A stretch of 34,713 bases of DNA from Spectribacter acetivorans (GCF_031846305.1 NZ_JAVRHY010000022.1:1-34713), one strand, 5' to 3'; positions 8,440 to 16,119 are shown, counted from the stretch's first letter. The notes: generated from the sequence alone by a model not told the origin. Program-made: numbers and translations.

Positions 8440-9378
8440 ATGAATCAAGAACATAGCGGCCACGGCCATGCAGGTCACATGCCCTCCAGCGGGCCGGGCA
8501 TGGCGATATCGGCCTGGCTGACCGGGATCTACTTCGTCATCGAGATGGGCATCGGCCTGTGGACCGGGTCGATCGCGGTGATCTCGGATGCCTTCCACAC
8601 CTTCTCGGCGGTCGGGGGCGTGCTGGTGGCGATCGTCGCCGCCCGTCTCGCGCGCCGACCGGCCGACGAGGACCGAAGCTTCGGCTGGTACCGGGCCGAG
8701 ATCATCGGCGCGCTGGTCAACGGTGGCTTCCTGCTGGGTATGGCGCTGATAGTGATCGTGATGGGCGCGATGCGGTTGGCCGAGCCGATCGACTTGCCCC
8801 CGGGCCCCATGCTGCTCGCCGCGGCCGGCGGGCTGATTACCGAGTTTATCTCGCTGGGCCTGATCTGGAAGCAAAGCCGAACCGACCTGAACGTGCGCGG
8901 CGCACTGTGGCACATCATCCAGACTTTCGTGGGCAGCCTGCTGATCATCGTCACCGCCCTGGTGATCCACTTCACCGATTTCCTGCTCATCGATCCGTTG
9001 CTGGGCATGGCCTTCGGCTTCGTGCTGCTATGGGCGAGTTGGGGCCTCCTGCGCGACGCCGTCCACCTGCTGATGGAAGGCACGCCCGCCGAGATCAGCC
9101 TGGCCGAGGTGACGGAAACACTGGAAGCGCTCGACGGAGTGAAGAATGCCCATCACGTGCATGCCTGGGCCCTGACCAGCGGGCGCTACGTGTTTTCCGG
9201 CCATCTGCGGGTTGCCGAGGGCGCCGATAGTCAAGTGGTGCTCAAGTCCGCTTATCGGATGCTCAAGGAAAAATTCGGCTTTTTCTTCGCCACCCTGCAG
9301 GTGGAGAGCAGCTGCCTGGACGAATCCGGCGCCGAGGCGATCGACATCACACGCACATCGGGCGAGGGCCAGGCATGA
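8440..9378 (+). CDS. CDF-family cation transporter with altered metal site
   Basis: A 312-residue cation diffusion facilitator related to CzcD. It starts with a His-rich cytosolic segment (HSGHGHAGHM) after a strong GGAGG at 8431-8435, has six membrane helices, and a C-terminal ferredoxin-like domain with HHVHAWALTSG. The family's zinc site uses HxxxD in helices 2 and 5. Here helix 2 reads SDAFHTFSA and helix 5 reads LWHIIQT, so each His is kept but the following Asp is replaced by Ala and Thr. Such a site should not bind zinc in the usual way; another substrate, or a changed mechanism, is likely. The stop overlaps the next start (ATGA). Confidence 0.88.
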   Translation: MNQEHSGHGHAGHMPSSGPGMAISAWLTGIYFVIEMGIGLWTGSIAVISDAFHTFSAVGGVLVAIVAARLARRPADEDRSFGWYRAEIIGALVNGGFLLGMALIVIVMGAMRLAEPIDLPPGPMLLAAAGGLITEFISLGLIWKQSRTDLNVRGALWHIIQTFVGSLLIIVTALVIHFTDFLLIDPLLGMAFGFVLLWASWGLLRDAVHLLMEGTPAEISLAEVTETLEALDGVKNAHHVHAWALTSGRYVFSGHLRVAEGADSQVVLKSAYRMLKEKFGFFFATLQVESSCLDESGAEAIDITRTSGEGQA

Positions 9379-10307
9379 AGACACTGCTGCTGTTGGCCCT
9401 GATCACGGTCTCCGAGGCGACCATCGGCGTGTTCGTCAAACTCACCGACGGGCTGATTCCGATCCAGACGCTGACCTTCTACGCCATGGCCTTCGCCGCG
9501 GCCTTCCTATTCGTCGCGCGGGCCGTGGCAACTCGGCAATGGCCCCGGTTCCCGAGAGGCAATATCAAGGACACGGCCATCATCGGGGTGCTCATTGCGG
9601 CCCAGGGCGGCGCGTTCAACTTCGCCATGTCGCTGGTGCCGATCGCCAACGCGGTGATCTTCTGGAGCATCGCGCCGTTTTTCGTATTCATCTTTTCAGC
9701 GTTGTTTCTGGGCGAGAAGGCACGCAAGAGCCACATCCTGATTTTCGCCATCGCCCTGACCGGTATCGCGCTCGCCAATCCGCTCGGCGGCGGTCATATG
9801 CTGGGTAACTTCGTGGCCCTGGCCACCGGGGCGATCTATGCCGCGATGGTCACTTACATGCGCTACGAAGGTAAGACCGAGACCGGCAACGACATCGCCT
9901 GGTCCCTGCTGGTCGCGGCGCTGGCGCTCTCGCCCTTCCTGTGGATCGCCGGTCCCGGCCAGGTGGCAACTACGATCGCCTATCCGGCACTCGGCGTGGA
10001 GCTGCCAGTGATGCTCTGGGCCGCGGGCCTGGGTGTCATCTCCACCGGCTTCGCCTATTTCGGCATCTCCATCGTATTGAAGTCGATCAACGCCAATGTC
10101 TATGCGCTGGTCGACATCATCGTCTCGCCGGTGGTGGCCTCGACCTTGGGCTACCTGATCTTCGCCGAGGTGCCGGGGCAAGGCATGATCTATGGCGGCG
10201 CCATGCTGCTCGCCGCCGGCTTCTGGCTGACGCGGGAGATGTCGCGGGGCCGGGAAAGCCAGCCCGTGCACCCCTGCCACAGCACACCGGCGTATTCGGC
10301 ATGTTGA
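9375..10307 (+). CDS. EamA/DMT-family membrane transporter
   Basis: A 310-residue protein with about ten membrane helices in two EamA repeats (around residues 5-140 and 150-290), the drug/metabolite transporter fold. Phrases such as NFAMSLVPIANAVIFWSIAPFF and LGEKARKSH match the end of the first repeat. Substrate cannot be told. The start overlaps the CDF stop by 4 bp, so the two are translated together, which hints at a shared metal or metabolite task. A second EamA gene lies at 12466. The last 15 residues after the final helix are hydrophilic and not conserved-looking. Confidence 0.88.
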   Translation: MKTLLLLALITVSEATIGVFVKLTDGLIPIQTLTFYAMAFAAAFLFVARAVATRQWPRFPRGNIKDTAIIGVLIAAQGGAFNFAMSLVPIANAVIFWSIAPFFVFIFSALFLGEKARKSHILIFAIALTGIALANPLGGGHMLGNFVALATGAIYAAMVTYMRYEGKTETGNDIAWSLLVAALALSPFLWIAGPGQVATTIAYPALGVELPVMLWAAGLGVISTGFAYFGISIVLKSINANVYALVDIIVSPVVASTLGYLIFAEVPGQGMIYGGAMLLAAGFWLTREMSRGRESQPVHPCHSTPAYSAC

Positions 10308-10423
10308 ATCAGGTCGCCGCGATCGATGCCTTGTCCGCACGCAAACCGGGTCGTTCGCACGAGGCCAAGAGGCAGGGCATTACCCATTGCCTCGGACGCC
10401 ACCCTGCGCAACGACCCAATCGA

Positions 10424-10455
10424 GGGAGCCGCCCGGGCGGGCCGGCTCCCGTTTC
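10424..10455 (+). terminator. GC-rich hairpin, possible terminator
   Basis: GGGAGCC (10424-10430) pairs with GGCTCCC (10444-10450), with further GCCC/GGGC pairing inside, followed by only a short GTTTCC. It lies in the 176-bp gap after the EamA gene and 34 bp before the Met-rich protein, so it could end the preceding operon or shape the leader of the next gene. The weak T-run lowers confidence. Confidence 0.45.
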
Positions 10456-10483
10456 CTCACCATGACGACATAGGAGCAATGTC

Positions 10484-10924
10484 ATGAAAACACTCGTAAC
10501 GACCGCTATATTGACGTTCGCATCGGCCCTGCCGCTTGCGCACGCCGGCCAAGGGCATGACTCGGACAAGCACGGCCATAGCTCAGGCATGGGCATGCAC
10601 AAGGGCATGATGGATCAGGACGCCATGCACCAGCGCATGCAGAAGATGCGCCAGACCATGCAACAGATCCACAAGACCCAGGATCCGAAAGAGCGGCGGC
10701 GCTTGATGAAGGAACACATGCAGCAAATGCAGGCGGCCATGGGCGACATGCAGGGCATGATGGGCGATGGCGCCAAGCACGAGAAGATGCACAAGAAGAT
10801 GCAGGAGATGGATCCGGAGAAGCGTCAGCAGATGATGCAAAAGCACATGCAGATGATGGAGGAGATGATGCAGCAGATGCAGCAGCACATGCAGGCGCAG
10901 GAATCGATGAAGCAGGACAAGTAG
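10484..10924 (+). CDS. Met/His-rich periplasmic protein, probable copper binder
   Basis: A 146-residue protein with a signal peptide (cleavage near AHA-GQ). The mature chain is low in complexity: 29 Met in the whole chain, with many His, Gln and Lys, in patterns such as HMQQMQ, DMQGMM and MMQKHMQMM. Heptad-like spacing suggests long amphipathic helices. Met-rich chains of this type bind Cu(I) or Ag(I) through thioethers in the periplasm, although no named family is claimed. It has its own RBS (TAGGAG at 10471) and follows a hairpin, so it may be transcribed separately. Composition makes database matches unreliable. Confidence 0.75.
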   Translation: MKTLVTTAILTFASALPLAHAGQGHDSDKHGHSSGMGMHKGMMDQDAMHQRMQKMRQTMQQIHKTQDPKERRRLMKEHMQQMQAAMGDMQGMMGDGAKHEKMHKKMQEMDPEKRQQMMQKHMQMMEEMMQQMQQHMQAQESMKQDK

Positions 10925-11007
10925 GCATTGGACGGTCCCGGGGCGCCCAGACGATGGGCCCCCGGGCCTATCCGGATGTCTTCCTGGCCCCAAGAGGGTT
11001 GATCCGC

Positions 11008-11508
11008 ATGCTCCCGCTGGCACCGTCTTCCAAGCCGTGGCTCGCCCCCGAGTTGCCCCTGGCGTTGTTCGGCTTTCTGCTCAACTTCGTCTGGGAGATG
11101 TGGGCGGTGCCGTTCTATGCGGCGATCGGCGCGGCAAACCACTGGGATGTGATCTGGCTGTGCACGCAAGCCACCTTCGGCGACGTGGTGATCCTGCTCG
11201 CGGCCTTCTGGGGTGCGGCGATCGTCGCCCGCACGCGCGCCTGGGTGTTGACACCCAGGCCGCTGCCCTTCGCCGTCTACCTCGGCATCGGCCTGGCGGT
11301 GACCGTGGTATTCGAGCACCTGGCCACCGAGATGTGGGACCGCTGGGCCTATGCCGAGGCCGCGCCGGTGCTGCCCTTGCTCGGCACCGGCCTGGCGCCG
11401 CTGCTGCAATGGCTGCTGCTGCCGCCGCTGGCGCTCGGCCTGAGCCGCAATCACCTGCTGGGAGCTGCGCACATCCACGAATCCATGAACCAGTCCGATC
11501 AGGAGTAA
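11008..11508 (+). CDS. Hypothetical multi-pass inner-membrane protein
   Basis: Not recognised. About 166 residues with four or five membrane helices; conserved-looking acidic and aromatic residues lie within or next to them (FVWEMWAVPF, FGDVVILLAAFW, VFEHLATEMWDRWAY), which could form a metal or proton site. It ends with a short tail containing HIHES. ATG at 11008 is chosen because AGAGGG lies 9 bp upstream; a longer reading from 10954 adds 18 unlikely residues. The next gene (DUF2933) starts 4 bp after the stop, so they form one operon with the following membrane genes. Confidence 0.7.
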   Translation: MLPLAPSSKPWLAPELPLALFGFLLNFVWEMWAVPFYAAIGAANHWDVIWLCTQATFGDVVILLAAFWGAAIVARTRAWVLTPRPLPFAVYLGIGLAVTVVFEHLATEMWDRWAYAEAAPVLPLLGTGLAPLLQWLLLPPLALGLSRNHLLGAAHIHESMNQSDQE

Positions 11509-11512
11509 CGTC

Positions 11513-11776
11513 ATGACCTCACAACACGATCCAGGCCCACGGCATCAACGCCGGGCGCAACCGAGCCCGACGCGATTCTGGCCGGTATTGCTCATCTTTC
11601 TGGCACTGGCGGTCTTCCTGCTGTGGGAAGAACACCAGGCGCATATCCTCGGCGCCCTGCCATGGCTGCTGATCCTGGCGCTGTGTCCGTTGATGCATGT
11701 GTTCATGCACGGCGGCCACGGGCACGGAAGCCACGACGATCACGGCAACCACCGCCGTCAGGACGGGGAGGACTAG
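11513..11776 (+). CDS. DUF2933 small membrane protein
   Basis: An 87-residue protein with a basic N-terminal tail, one or two membrane helices (about 22-60), and a C-terminal His/Gly tail. The segment FLLWEEHQAHILGALPWLLIL then CPLMHVFMHGGHGHG is the DUF2933 signature. The family has no established function but commonly sits beside copper ATPases and the isoprenylcysteine-methyltransferase-like gene seen next here. The Cys-Pro-Leu-Met-His motif and the His-rich tail suggest metal contact at the membrane surface. It is separated by 2 bp from the downstream start. Confidence 0.85.
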   Translation: MTSQHDPGPRHQRRAQPSPTRFWPVLLIFLALAVFLLWEEHQAHILGALPWLLILALCPLMHVFMHGGHGHGSHDDHGNHRRQDGED

Positions 11777-11778
11777 CC

Positions 11779-12426
11779 ATGCACGAAATGGGCTCATCTT
11801 ACGGCCTGTGGGGGTTGGTGCTGATCAACTCTTTCATATTCATATTCTTCGCCTTCAGCTTCTTCAAGCCGCAGACCAAACGCGACTGGCGCAGCTTCGG
11901 CGCCTTTTCCGCCTTCCTGGTGGCGTTGTTCACCGAGATGTATGGTTTTCCGCTAACCATCTATCTGGCCTCCGGCTGGCTGCAGAGCAACTATCCTGGC
12001 GTGGACTGGCTGTCCCACGACGCCGGACATTTACTGGAAATGATGTTCGGCTGGGAGGCGAATCCGCACTTCGGCCCGTTCCACCTGCTCAGCTTCGCCT
12101 TCATCATCGGCGGCTTCATGTTGATATCGGCTGCCTGGCGGGTGCTCTACGCGGCCCAGCGCAACGGCGAGTTGGCCACGACCGGACCTTACGCTCGCCT
12201 TCGCCACCCGCAGTACCTGGGCTTCATCCTCATCATGTTCGGCTTTCTGCTGCAGTGGCCGACCCTGCTCACTCTGGCCATGTTCCCGGTGTTGACCTAT
12301 ATGTACCTGCGCTTGGCGCGGCACGAGGAGCGCGAGGCCGAGGCCGAGTTCGGCGCCGCCTGGCGGGCCTATGCGGCCGAGGTGCCTGGTTTCATCCCAC
12401 GGCTGGCTGCTACCGGACGAGCGTGA
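11779..12426 (+). CDS. Isoprenylcysteine carboxyl methyltransferase-like membrane protein
   Basis: A 215-residue integral membrane protein of the ICMT/PEMT type. The C-terminal half has the family motif TTGPYARLRHPQYLGF (about residues 134-150) and the later RLARHEEREAEAEFGAAWRAY, which in relatives forms the S-adenosylmethionine site. The N-terminal half has three or four helices and EMYGFPLTIY. Bacterial members of this family are common in metal-resistance islands, but their substrate is unknown since bacteria lack prenylated proteins of the eukaryotic kind. ATG at 11779 lies 2 bp after the DUF2933 stop; upstream in-frame sequence overlaps that gene and is rejected. Confidence 0.85.
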   Translation: MHEMGSSYGLWGLVLINSFIFIFFAFSFFKPQTKRDWRSFGAFSAFLVALFTEMYGFPLTIYLASGWLQSNYPGVDWLSHDAGHLLEMMFGWEANPHFGPFHLLSFAFIIGGFMLISAAWRVLYAAQRNGELATTGPYARLRHPQYLGFILIMFGFLLQWPTLLTLAMFPVLTYMYLRLARHEEREAEAEFGAAWRAYAAEVPGFIPRLAATGRA

Positions 12427-12465
12427 GGGCAAAGCGTGCCATGTCCAAGCCACGCGATCTGAGCC

Positions 12466-13359
12466 ATGAGCATCCGCGACGCCCTGCTCATGGTCCTGGT
12501 CGCTTTCCTCTGGGCGATCTGCTTCCCGCTCATCGAGGTCGGTCTGGGCGACGCCCCGCCTCTGGTCTTCGCGGCAACGCGGGCGGTCTTGGCCGGGGCG
12601 CTGCTGATTCTGCTGGCCGTCTGGCTGGGCCGCCCTTGGCCACGCGGCTTCGTCAACCTGGGCCTGATCGCCGCCATCGGCGTCTCCTTCACTGGTCTGG
12701 GTTTCGGCGGCATGTTTCTCGGCGGGGGCAAGATCTCGCCCGGGCTGGCCACGGTGCTGGCGAATATCCAGCCCCTGATTGCCGCCGTGCTGGCTGTGAT
12801 CTTTCTGTCCGAACGGCTCACGCCGCGTATCGGGACAGGATTGCTCCTGGGGTTTATCGGCGTGGTGGTGATGTCGCTGCCCAGCCTGTCGGGATCGGAG
12901 CACGCGGCCGGCATGCAAGCCTTCCTGTGGATCACCCTCGGCGCCGTGGGAACGGCGGTGGGCAACGTCCTGCTCAAGGCATTGGCGGGCCGGGCCGATG
13001 TCCTGATGGTCACCGGCCTGCAACTGCTCATTGGAGCGCTGGCGCTGGCGGTCGGCGCGCAAGCCGTCGGCGAAGACTGGAGCGTAGATTGGACAAGTCG
13101 ATTCGTCGCCAGTCTCGTCGGGCTCGCCGTGTTCGGTACCGCGCTCATGACCGCGCTTTGGTACCACCTGCTGCAACGCGCCTCTTTAAACCGGCTCAAC
13201 ACCTTCACCTTTCTGACGCCAGTCTTCGGACTGCTGCTGGGCGGCCTGTTCTTCGACGAGCGGCTCGACTCGATACAGCTCATCGGCATCCTGGTGACCA
13301 TCCTGGGCATTCAGCGGGTGGCGACGAGGCCGTCACCTACAAAGGAGCGTGTCTTGTAA
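12466..13359 (+). CDS. EamA/DMT-family membrane transporter (second copy)
   Basis: A 297-residue ten-helix protein with two EamA repeats. Recognisable phrases are LWAICFPLIEVGL at the start, LANIQPLIAAVLAVIFLSERL ending repeat one and FLTPVFGLLLGGLFFDERL in repeat two. It is not a recent duplicate of the EamA gene at 9375; similarity is only at family level, and this one looks more like the RhaT/YdcZ-like general exporters. It follows the ICMT-like gene by 39 bp. The substrate is unknown. The gene overlaps no other real gene, and the small membrane protein starts 37 bp later. Confidence 0.87.
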   Translation: MSIRDALLMVLVAFLWAICFPLIEVGLGDAPPLVFAATRAVLAGALLILLAVWLGRPWPRGFVNLGLIAAIGVSFTGLGFGGMFLGGGKISPGLATVLANIQPLIAAVLAVIFLSERLTPRIGTGLLLGFIGVVVMSLPSLSGSEHAAGMQAFLWITLGAVGTAVGNVLLKALAGRADVLMVTGLQLLIGALALAVGAQAVGEDWSVDWTSRFVASLVGLAVFGTALMTALWYHLLQRASLNRLNTFTFLTPVFGLLLGGLFFDERLDSIQLIGILVTILGIQRVATRPSPTKERVL

Positions 13360-13396
13360 TGGGCCCTTATATTCCATCGAGACGAGGAGAACGATC

Positions 13397-13633
13397 ATGA
13401 TGCACGAAACAATGTGGTTCGGCGGCCATTGGCTGTTCATGCTGCTCTGGATCGCCATCATCCTGCCGCCATTCTGGCAGATCTTTTCCAAGGCGGGCTT
13501 TTCCGGCTGGCTCAGCCTGCTGCTCCTGATCCCGCTGGTGAATCTGGTGGTGCTCTATATCGTCGCCTTTAGCCAGTGGCCAGCATTAAAGGGGACTGCT
13601 ACCAGCGAGGGCGGGCAGTCTCGCGGCGAATAA
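13397..13633 (+). CDS. Small two-helix membrane protein
   Basis: A 78-residue protein with two hydrophobic segments (about 12-28 and 36-57) joined by FSKAGFSGW, a layout seen in DUF805-like and similar small membrane proteins. The N-terminus has a Met-His start (MMHETMWFGGHW) that could contact metal. The start at 13397 is supported by GAGGAGAA at 13384-13391. Function unknown. It sits in the same direction as the surrounding membrane genes. Confidence 0.7.
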   Translation: MMHETMWFGGHWLFMLLWIAIILPPFWQIFSKAGFSGWLSLLLLIPLVNLVVLYIVAFSQWPALKGTATSEGGQSRGE

Positions 13634-13670
13634 CCCAATACTGGGCCGAACGACAAGGAAGATACCAACC

Positions 13671-14159
13671 ATGAAAACGCGACAGGCGGCCGACAACCCG
13701 ATGCGATTCGAGCAGGTCAAGGAGGTGCTGGAACACGTCATCGACTACCACCGTGAGCTGGCGGCCGAGTACCGCAAGTTGGCCAAGCAGGCGCATGACG
13801 GGCGCGTACGCATGCTGCTTATCTATCTGGCCGATCACGAGGACCGGATGCGCACGGGCCTGGAACGCTACCAGTCCGGCGACCACCGCTCGGTGCTCAA
13901 CACCTGGATGCAGAACGCGCCTGATCTCGGCCACCCCAAGATTCTTGAGGAACTCAAGGGCTGCTTGTGCTGCACCTCCGTCGAGGAGGTGCTGGAACTG
14001 GCCGAGAAAATCCACGACACGCTGACCGACATGTACCGCACCCTGGCGTCACACGCGGCCATCGCCGACGAACGGCTGCTGTTCGAGTCCTTGGCCGATC
14101 GACAACTCGCCGAGAATCGGCGCCTGAGCCGGGACGCCGCGAGGCTGGACATGTACTGA
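13671..14159 (+). CDS. Ferritin-like four-helix protein
   Basis: A 162-residue, largely helical, soluble protein without a signal peptide. Helix-forming stretches with ExxxH and HEDRM-type acid/His spacing (HVIDYHRELAAEYRKLA, YLADHEDRM, LAEKIHDTLTDMY, FESLADRQLAE) resemble ferritin-like or rubrerythrin-like folds with a possible di-metal centre. A CLCC motif (about residues 100-103) is an unusual extra thiol cluster. The exact family is not recognised and metal binding is inferred. It ends the + strand gene block: 219 bp without a gene follow, then a remnant on the other strand. Confidence 0.65.
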   Translation: MKTRQAADNPMRFEQVKEVLEHVIDYHRELAAEYRKLAKQAHDGRVRMLLIYLADHEDRMRTGLERYQSGDHRSVLNTWMQNAPDLGHPKILEELKGCLCCTSVEEVLELAEKIHDTLTDMYRTLASHAAIADERLLFESLADRQLAENRRLSRDAARLDMY

Positions 14160-14378
14160 CCAACCACCAACCTCGCTTGCTTCTGCGGAGCCTATACGCG
14201 GAAAAGTCAATGCTCGTCTTTCTTGCTGGGCATTGCCCAACGAGGCCGTCGCCTGAGTCAGCCGCCTGGCAGCATTACTTGTCCCGTTAGGGCTTGCGAC
14301 CCTCGGTCGCGATCAGCGCGCGATCATGGCCGGGGCGTATCCTGGTGTTCATTCATTACCTTGAGCACCTGCGGCATA

Positions 14379-14576
14379 TCATGGCTGTTTGCAGGCCGCG
14401 TAAATCGTCATCGTGCCAAACAGGGTTGCCATATTTCTGATAATGCGCACTTCGGAAAATCCGGCTTCGCGCATCAATTCCGGCAATCTACCCTGCACGT
14501 TGGGTCGCGTGGTTTCAAAACCGTCGAGTAGCTGGATGCCGTAAAAGGCAAGCCGCATGAGTCCATGGGGTGGTCG
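14379..14576 (-). pseudogene. C-terminal remnant of a SAM methyltransferase
   Basis: The minus strand encodes about 65 residues, from roughly PPHGLMRLAF to the stop, matching the C-terminus of the intact methyltransferase at 26725-27417: from GLMRLAF onward 49 of 59 residues are identical. The N-terminal two thirds, including the SAM-binding motif, are missing; upstream sequence to 14663 stays open but shares nothing with the intact protein. At DNA level the copies have drifted visibly, so this is not a recent duplication within the window but the remains of a second, related locus. The 219 bp between it and the ferritin-like gene hold only small hairpins, such as GCGACC/GGTCGC at 14296-14310. 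Confidence 0.8.
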
Positions 14577-14670
14577 GAGCTGTTCATGGTCACTGCTCCG
14601 GTTACGGATTTTCCCTAGCATGGCATGCGAGGTGTGGTTCCGGCTTGTAAAAAGCGGCTGCATAGACTGA

Positions 14671-14725
14671 TTGCCGCGCGGATTTATCGATAATATAATC
14701 GTTTAACGCTTTACCTATCGATAGG
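14671..14725 (+). promoter_or_regulatory. vapBC promoter with two TATCGATA operators
   Basis: A consensus -10 TATAAT (14694-14699) lies 17 bp after TTGCCG (14671-14676). Two palindromes flank it: TTATCGATAA (14684-14693), just upstream of the -10, and CCTATCGATAGG (14714-14725), 7 bp before the antitoxin ATG. Their centres are about 31 bp apart, close to three helical turns, so one oligomer could bind both. AbrB-type antitoxins usually repress their own promoter; that these palindromes are the operator is inferred. Confidence 0.65.
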
Positions 14726-14732
14726 CCCGACC

Positions 14733-14939
14733 ATGAAGTGTCAAAAAGTATCTTCCAAATACCAGGTGGTCATTCCCAAAGAGGTGCGCGAAAGCATGGA
14801 TCTAAAACCCGGCCAGGAGGTACAGGTGGTGGAACTGGACGGGATCATTCATCTCATTCCCGTCAAGAACCTCAAACAGATGCGCGGCTTTGTGCAGGGT
14901 ATAGACCCCAGCATAGAACGGGAGCCGGATCGAGTGTAG
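14733..14939 (+). CDS. AbrB/VapB-type antitoxin
   Basis: A 68-residue SpoVT-AbrB swapped-hairpin DNA-binding protein: KVSSKYQVVIPKEVRESMDLKPGQEV at residues 5-30 is the signature beta-alpha-beta segment, with GIIHLIPV completing the fold. The C-terminal 20 residues are the likely toxin-binding tail. It neutralises the PIN-domain toxin encoded 6 bp downstream and probably represses the operon through the palindromes just upstream. The start is the first ATG after the operator. As a stability module it marks the seam between two resistance clusters. Confidence 0.88.
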   Translation: MKCQKVSSKYQVVIPKEVRESMDLKPGQEVQVVELDGIIHLIPVKNLKQMRGFVQGIDPSIEREPDRV

Positions 14940-14945
14940 CGGCGC

Positions 14946-15320
14946 ATGAACCTGGTCGATTCATCGGGCTGGATTGAGTACTTCCGCGACGGCCCCAACG
15001 CGCAACAATTCTCCGCGCCACTGCTCGCGGCCGATCATTTGATCGTACCCTCTGTCGTGGTCTACGAGGTCACCAAGGTCATGCTGCGCGAGGCGAATCG
15101 CGCTGCCGCGCTCGCGGCCATAGCGCAACTGCGGCGTGGCAAGCAGATACCGCTGGATGGCCAACTGGCCGCCAACGCCGCGCGCTTCAGCCTGGAGCAT
15201 AAGCTCGCCATGGCGGACAGTATTATTCTGACCACGGCAAGCGCCTTTGCGGCCACCATCTGGACGCAGGATGAGGACTTCGAGGGCCTTGCCGGGGTGC
15301 GGTATTTTGCCAAGGAGTGA
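14946..15320 (+). CDS. VapC-type PIN-domain ribonuclease toxin
   Basis: A 124-residue PIN-domain protein. The acidic catalytic residues are in place: Asp5 (LVDSSGWIEY), Glu41 (VVYEV), Asp91 (AMADSIIL) and Asp109/Asp111 (TQDEDF). Members cut RNA, often tRNA, in a Mg-dependent way and are held inactive by the antitoxin encoded directly upstream. All key acids are present, so it should be active. The 3' end overlaps the possible start of the AraC gene. Confidence 0.9.
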   Translation: MNLVDSSGWIEYFRDGPNAQQFSAPLLAADHLIVPSVVVYEVTKVMLREANRAAALAAIAQLRRGKQIPLDGQLAANAARFSLEHKLAMADSIILTTASAFAATIWTQDEDFEGLAGVRYFAKE

Positions 15321-16119
15321 AATTGTCACGCAGGGAAACCCCGATGAATTGCCGCCGTGCATCTACCTGTGGCCCGACCGTTTCTTCTATCTTGGCCCGA
15401 GTTTTGGTACGGCTCGCCACCGCCACCATGCCGCACAGGTTTTAGTCGGGCTGGACGGTCCGTTTCGGCTACGCGGCGATGCCAGCGCGGATTGGTGCAG
15501 GCTGTACGCGGCACTGATTGATACCGATACCCCGCATCTTGCGGATGCCACCGGCACCGGCATGACGGCGCTTTACGTGGAGCCGGAGAGCGCGGTTTAT
15601 GCGGCCATGCGCAAGGGTGATCATTTCCGCGCCGGGGCGCTTTCGCCGGGGCTTTACGATTACAGCGTCTCGCCGGATCTGCATCAAGCACTGAACCATG
15701 CTCGTAACCAGGGCGCGGATTGCACCGCCGCCTGGCGGCTGGGCTTAGCGCTCTTGCGTTTGCAAGACGAGCTGGAGACAGCGCCCGAACGGGACCCTCG
15801 GGTCGAGGCGGCATTGTCTTTTATACGCGGCGACTATGCGGGCCTCGATGACCTGGCGCGGCGCGTGCACCTGTCTCCCAGCCGATTGGCGCATCTGTTC
15901 CGCGAGCAGGTTGGCGTCGCCATCCGCCGCTATGTATTGTGGGCGCGTTTGCGGCACGCCGTGCAATACGCGCTCAATCGCGCGAGCCTCACGGAAACAG
16001 CCCATGCGGTGGGCTTTACTGATTCCGCGCACTTGTCCAACAGTTTCCGGCAAATGTTCGGTTTGCCGCCTTCGTTCCTGTTCGACCGGCGCATCGATCT
16101 GGATGTGCACCTGTGCTAG
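15271..16119 (+). CDS. AraC-family transcriptional regulator
   Basis: Up to 282 residues. The N-terminal half is a cupin-like sensor part (GTARHRHHAAQVLVGLDGPF, about residues 45-65), the C-terminal 100 residues contain two helix-turn-helix motifs (DDLARRVHLSPSRLAHLF and ETAHAVGFTDSAHLSNSF). The start is uncertain: ATG codons at 15247 and 15271 lie inside vapC, while conserved-looking sequence begins only after 15331; an AAGGAG at 15312-15317 precedes a rare ATT at 15322. Reading from 15271 is a compromise. Its target is not known; the divergent-looking metal promoters nearby are MerR-type, so it may control its own region or be a passenger of the toxin-antitoxin module. Confidence 0.82.
   Translation: MRTSRALPGCGILPRSEIVTQGNPDELPPCIYLWPDRFFYLGPSFGTARHRHHAAQVLVGLDGPFRLRGDASADWCRLYAALIDTDTPHLADATGTGMTALYVEPESAVYAAMRKGDHFRAGALSPGLYDYSVSPDLHQALNHARNQGADCTAAWRLGLALLRLQDELETAPERDPRVEAALSFIRGDYAGLDDLARRVHLSPSRLAHLFREQVGVAIRRYVLWARLRHAVQYALNRASLTETAHAVGFTDSAHLSNSFRQMFGLPPSFLFDRRIDLDVHLC

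Noticed and set aside
12031..13176. 381-residue minus-strand open frame
   Set aside because: Antisense to the ICMT-like and EamA genes; its Gln/Asp/Arg-rich composition is what the opposite strand of GC-rich membrane genes gives.
11697..13400. 567-residue + strand open frame
   Set aside because: It runs across DUF2933, the ICMT-like gene and the EamA gene in another frame; those have clear families and membrane patterns, while this frame is rich in Arg, Pro and Gly with no motif.
14160..14378. Possible tRNA or small RNA in the gap after the ferritin-like gene
   Set aside because: Only short hairpins are present (for example 14296-14310); no cloverleaf, and no T-run terminator.
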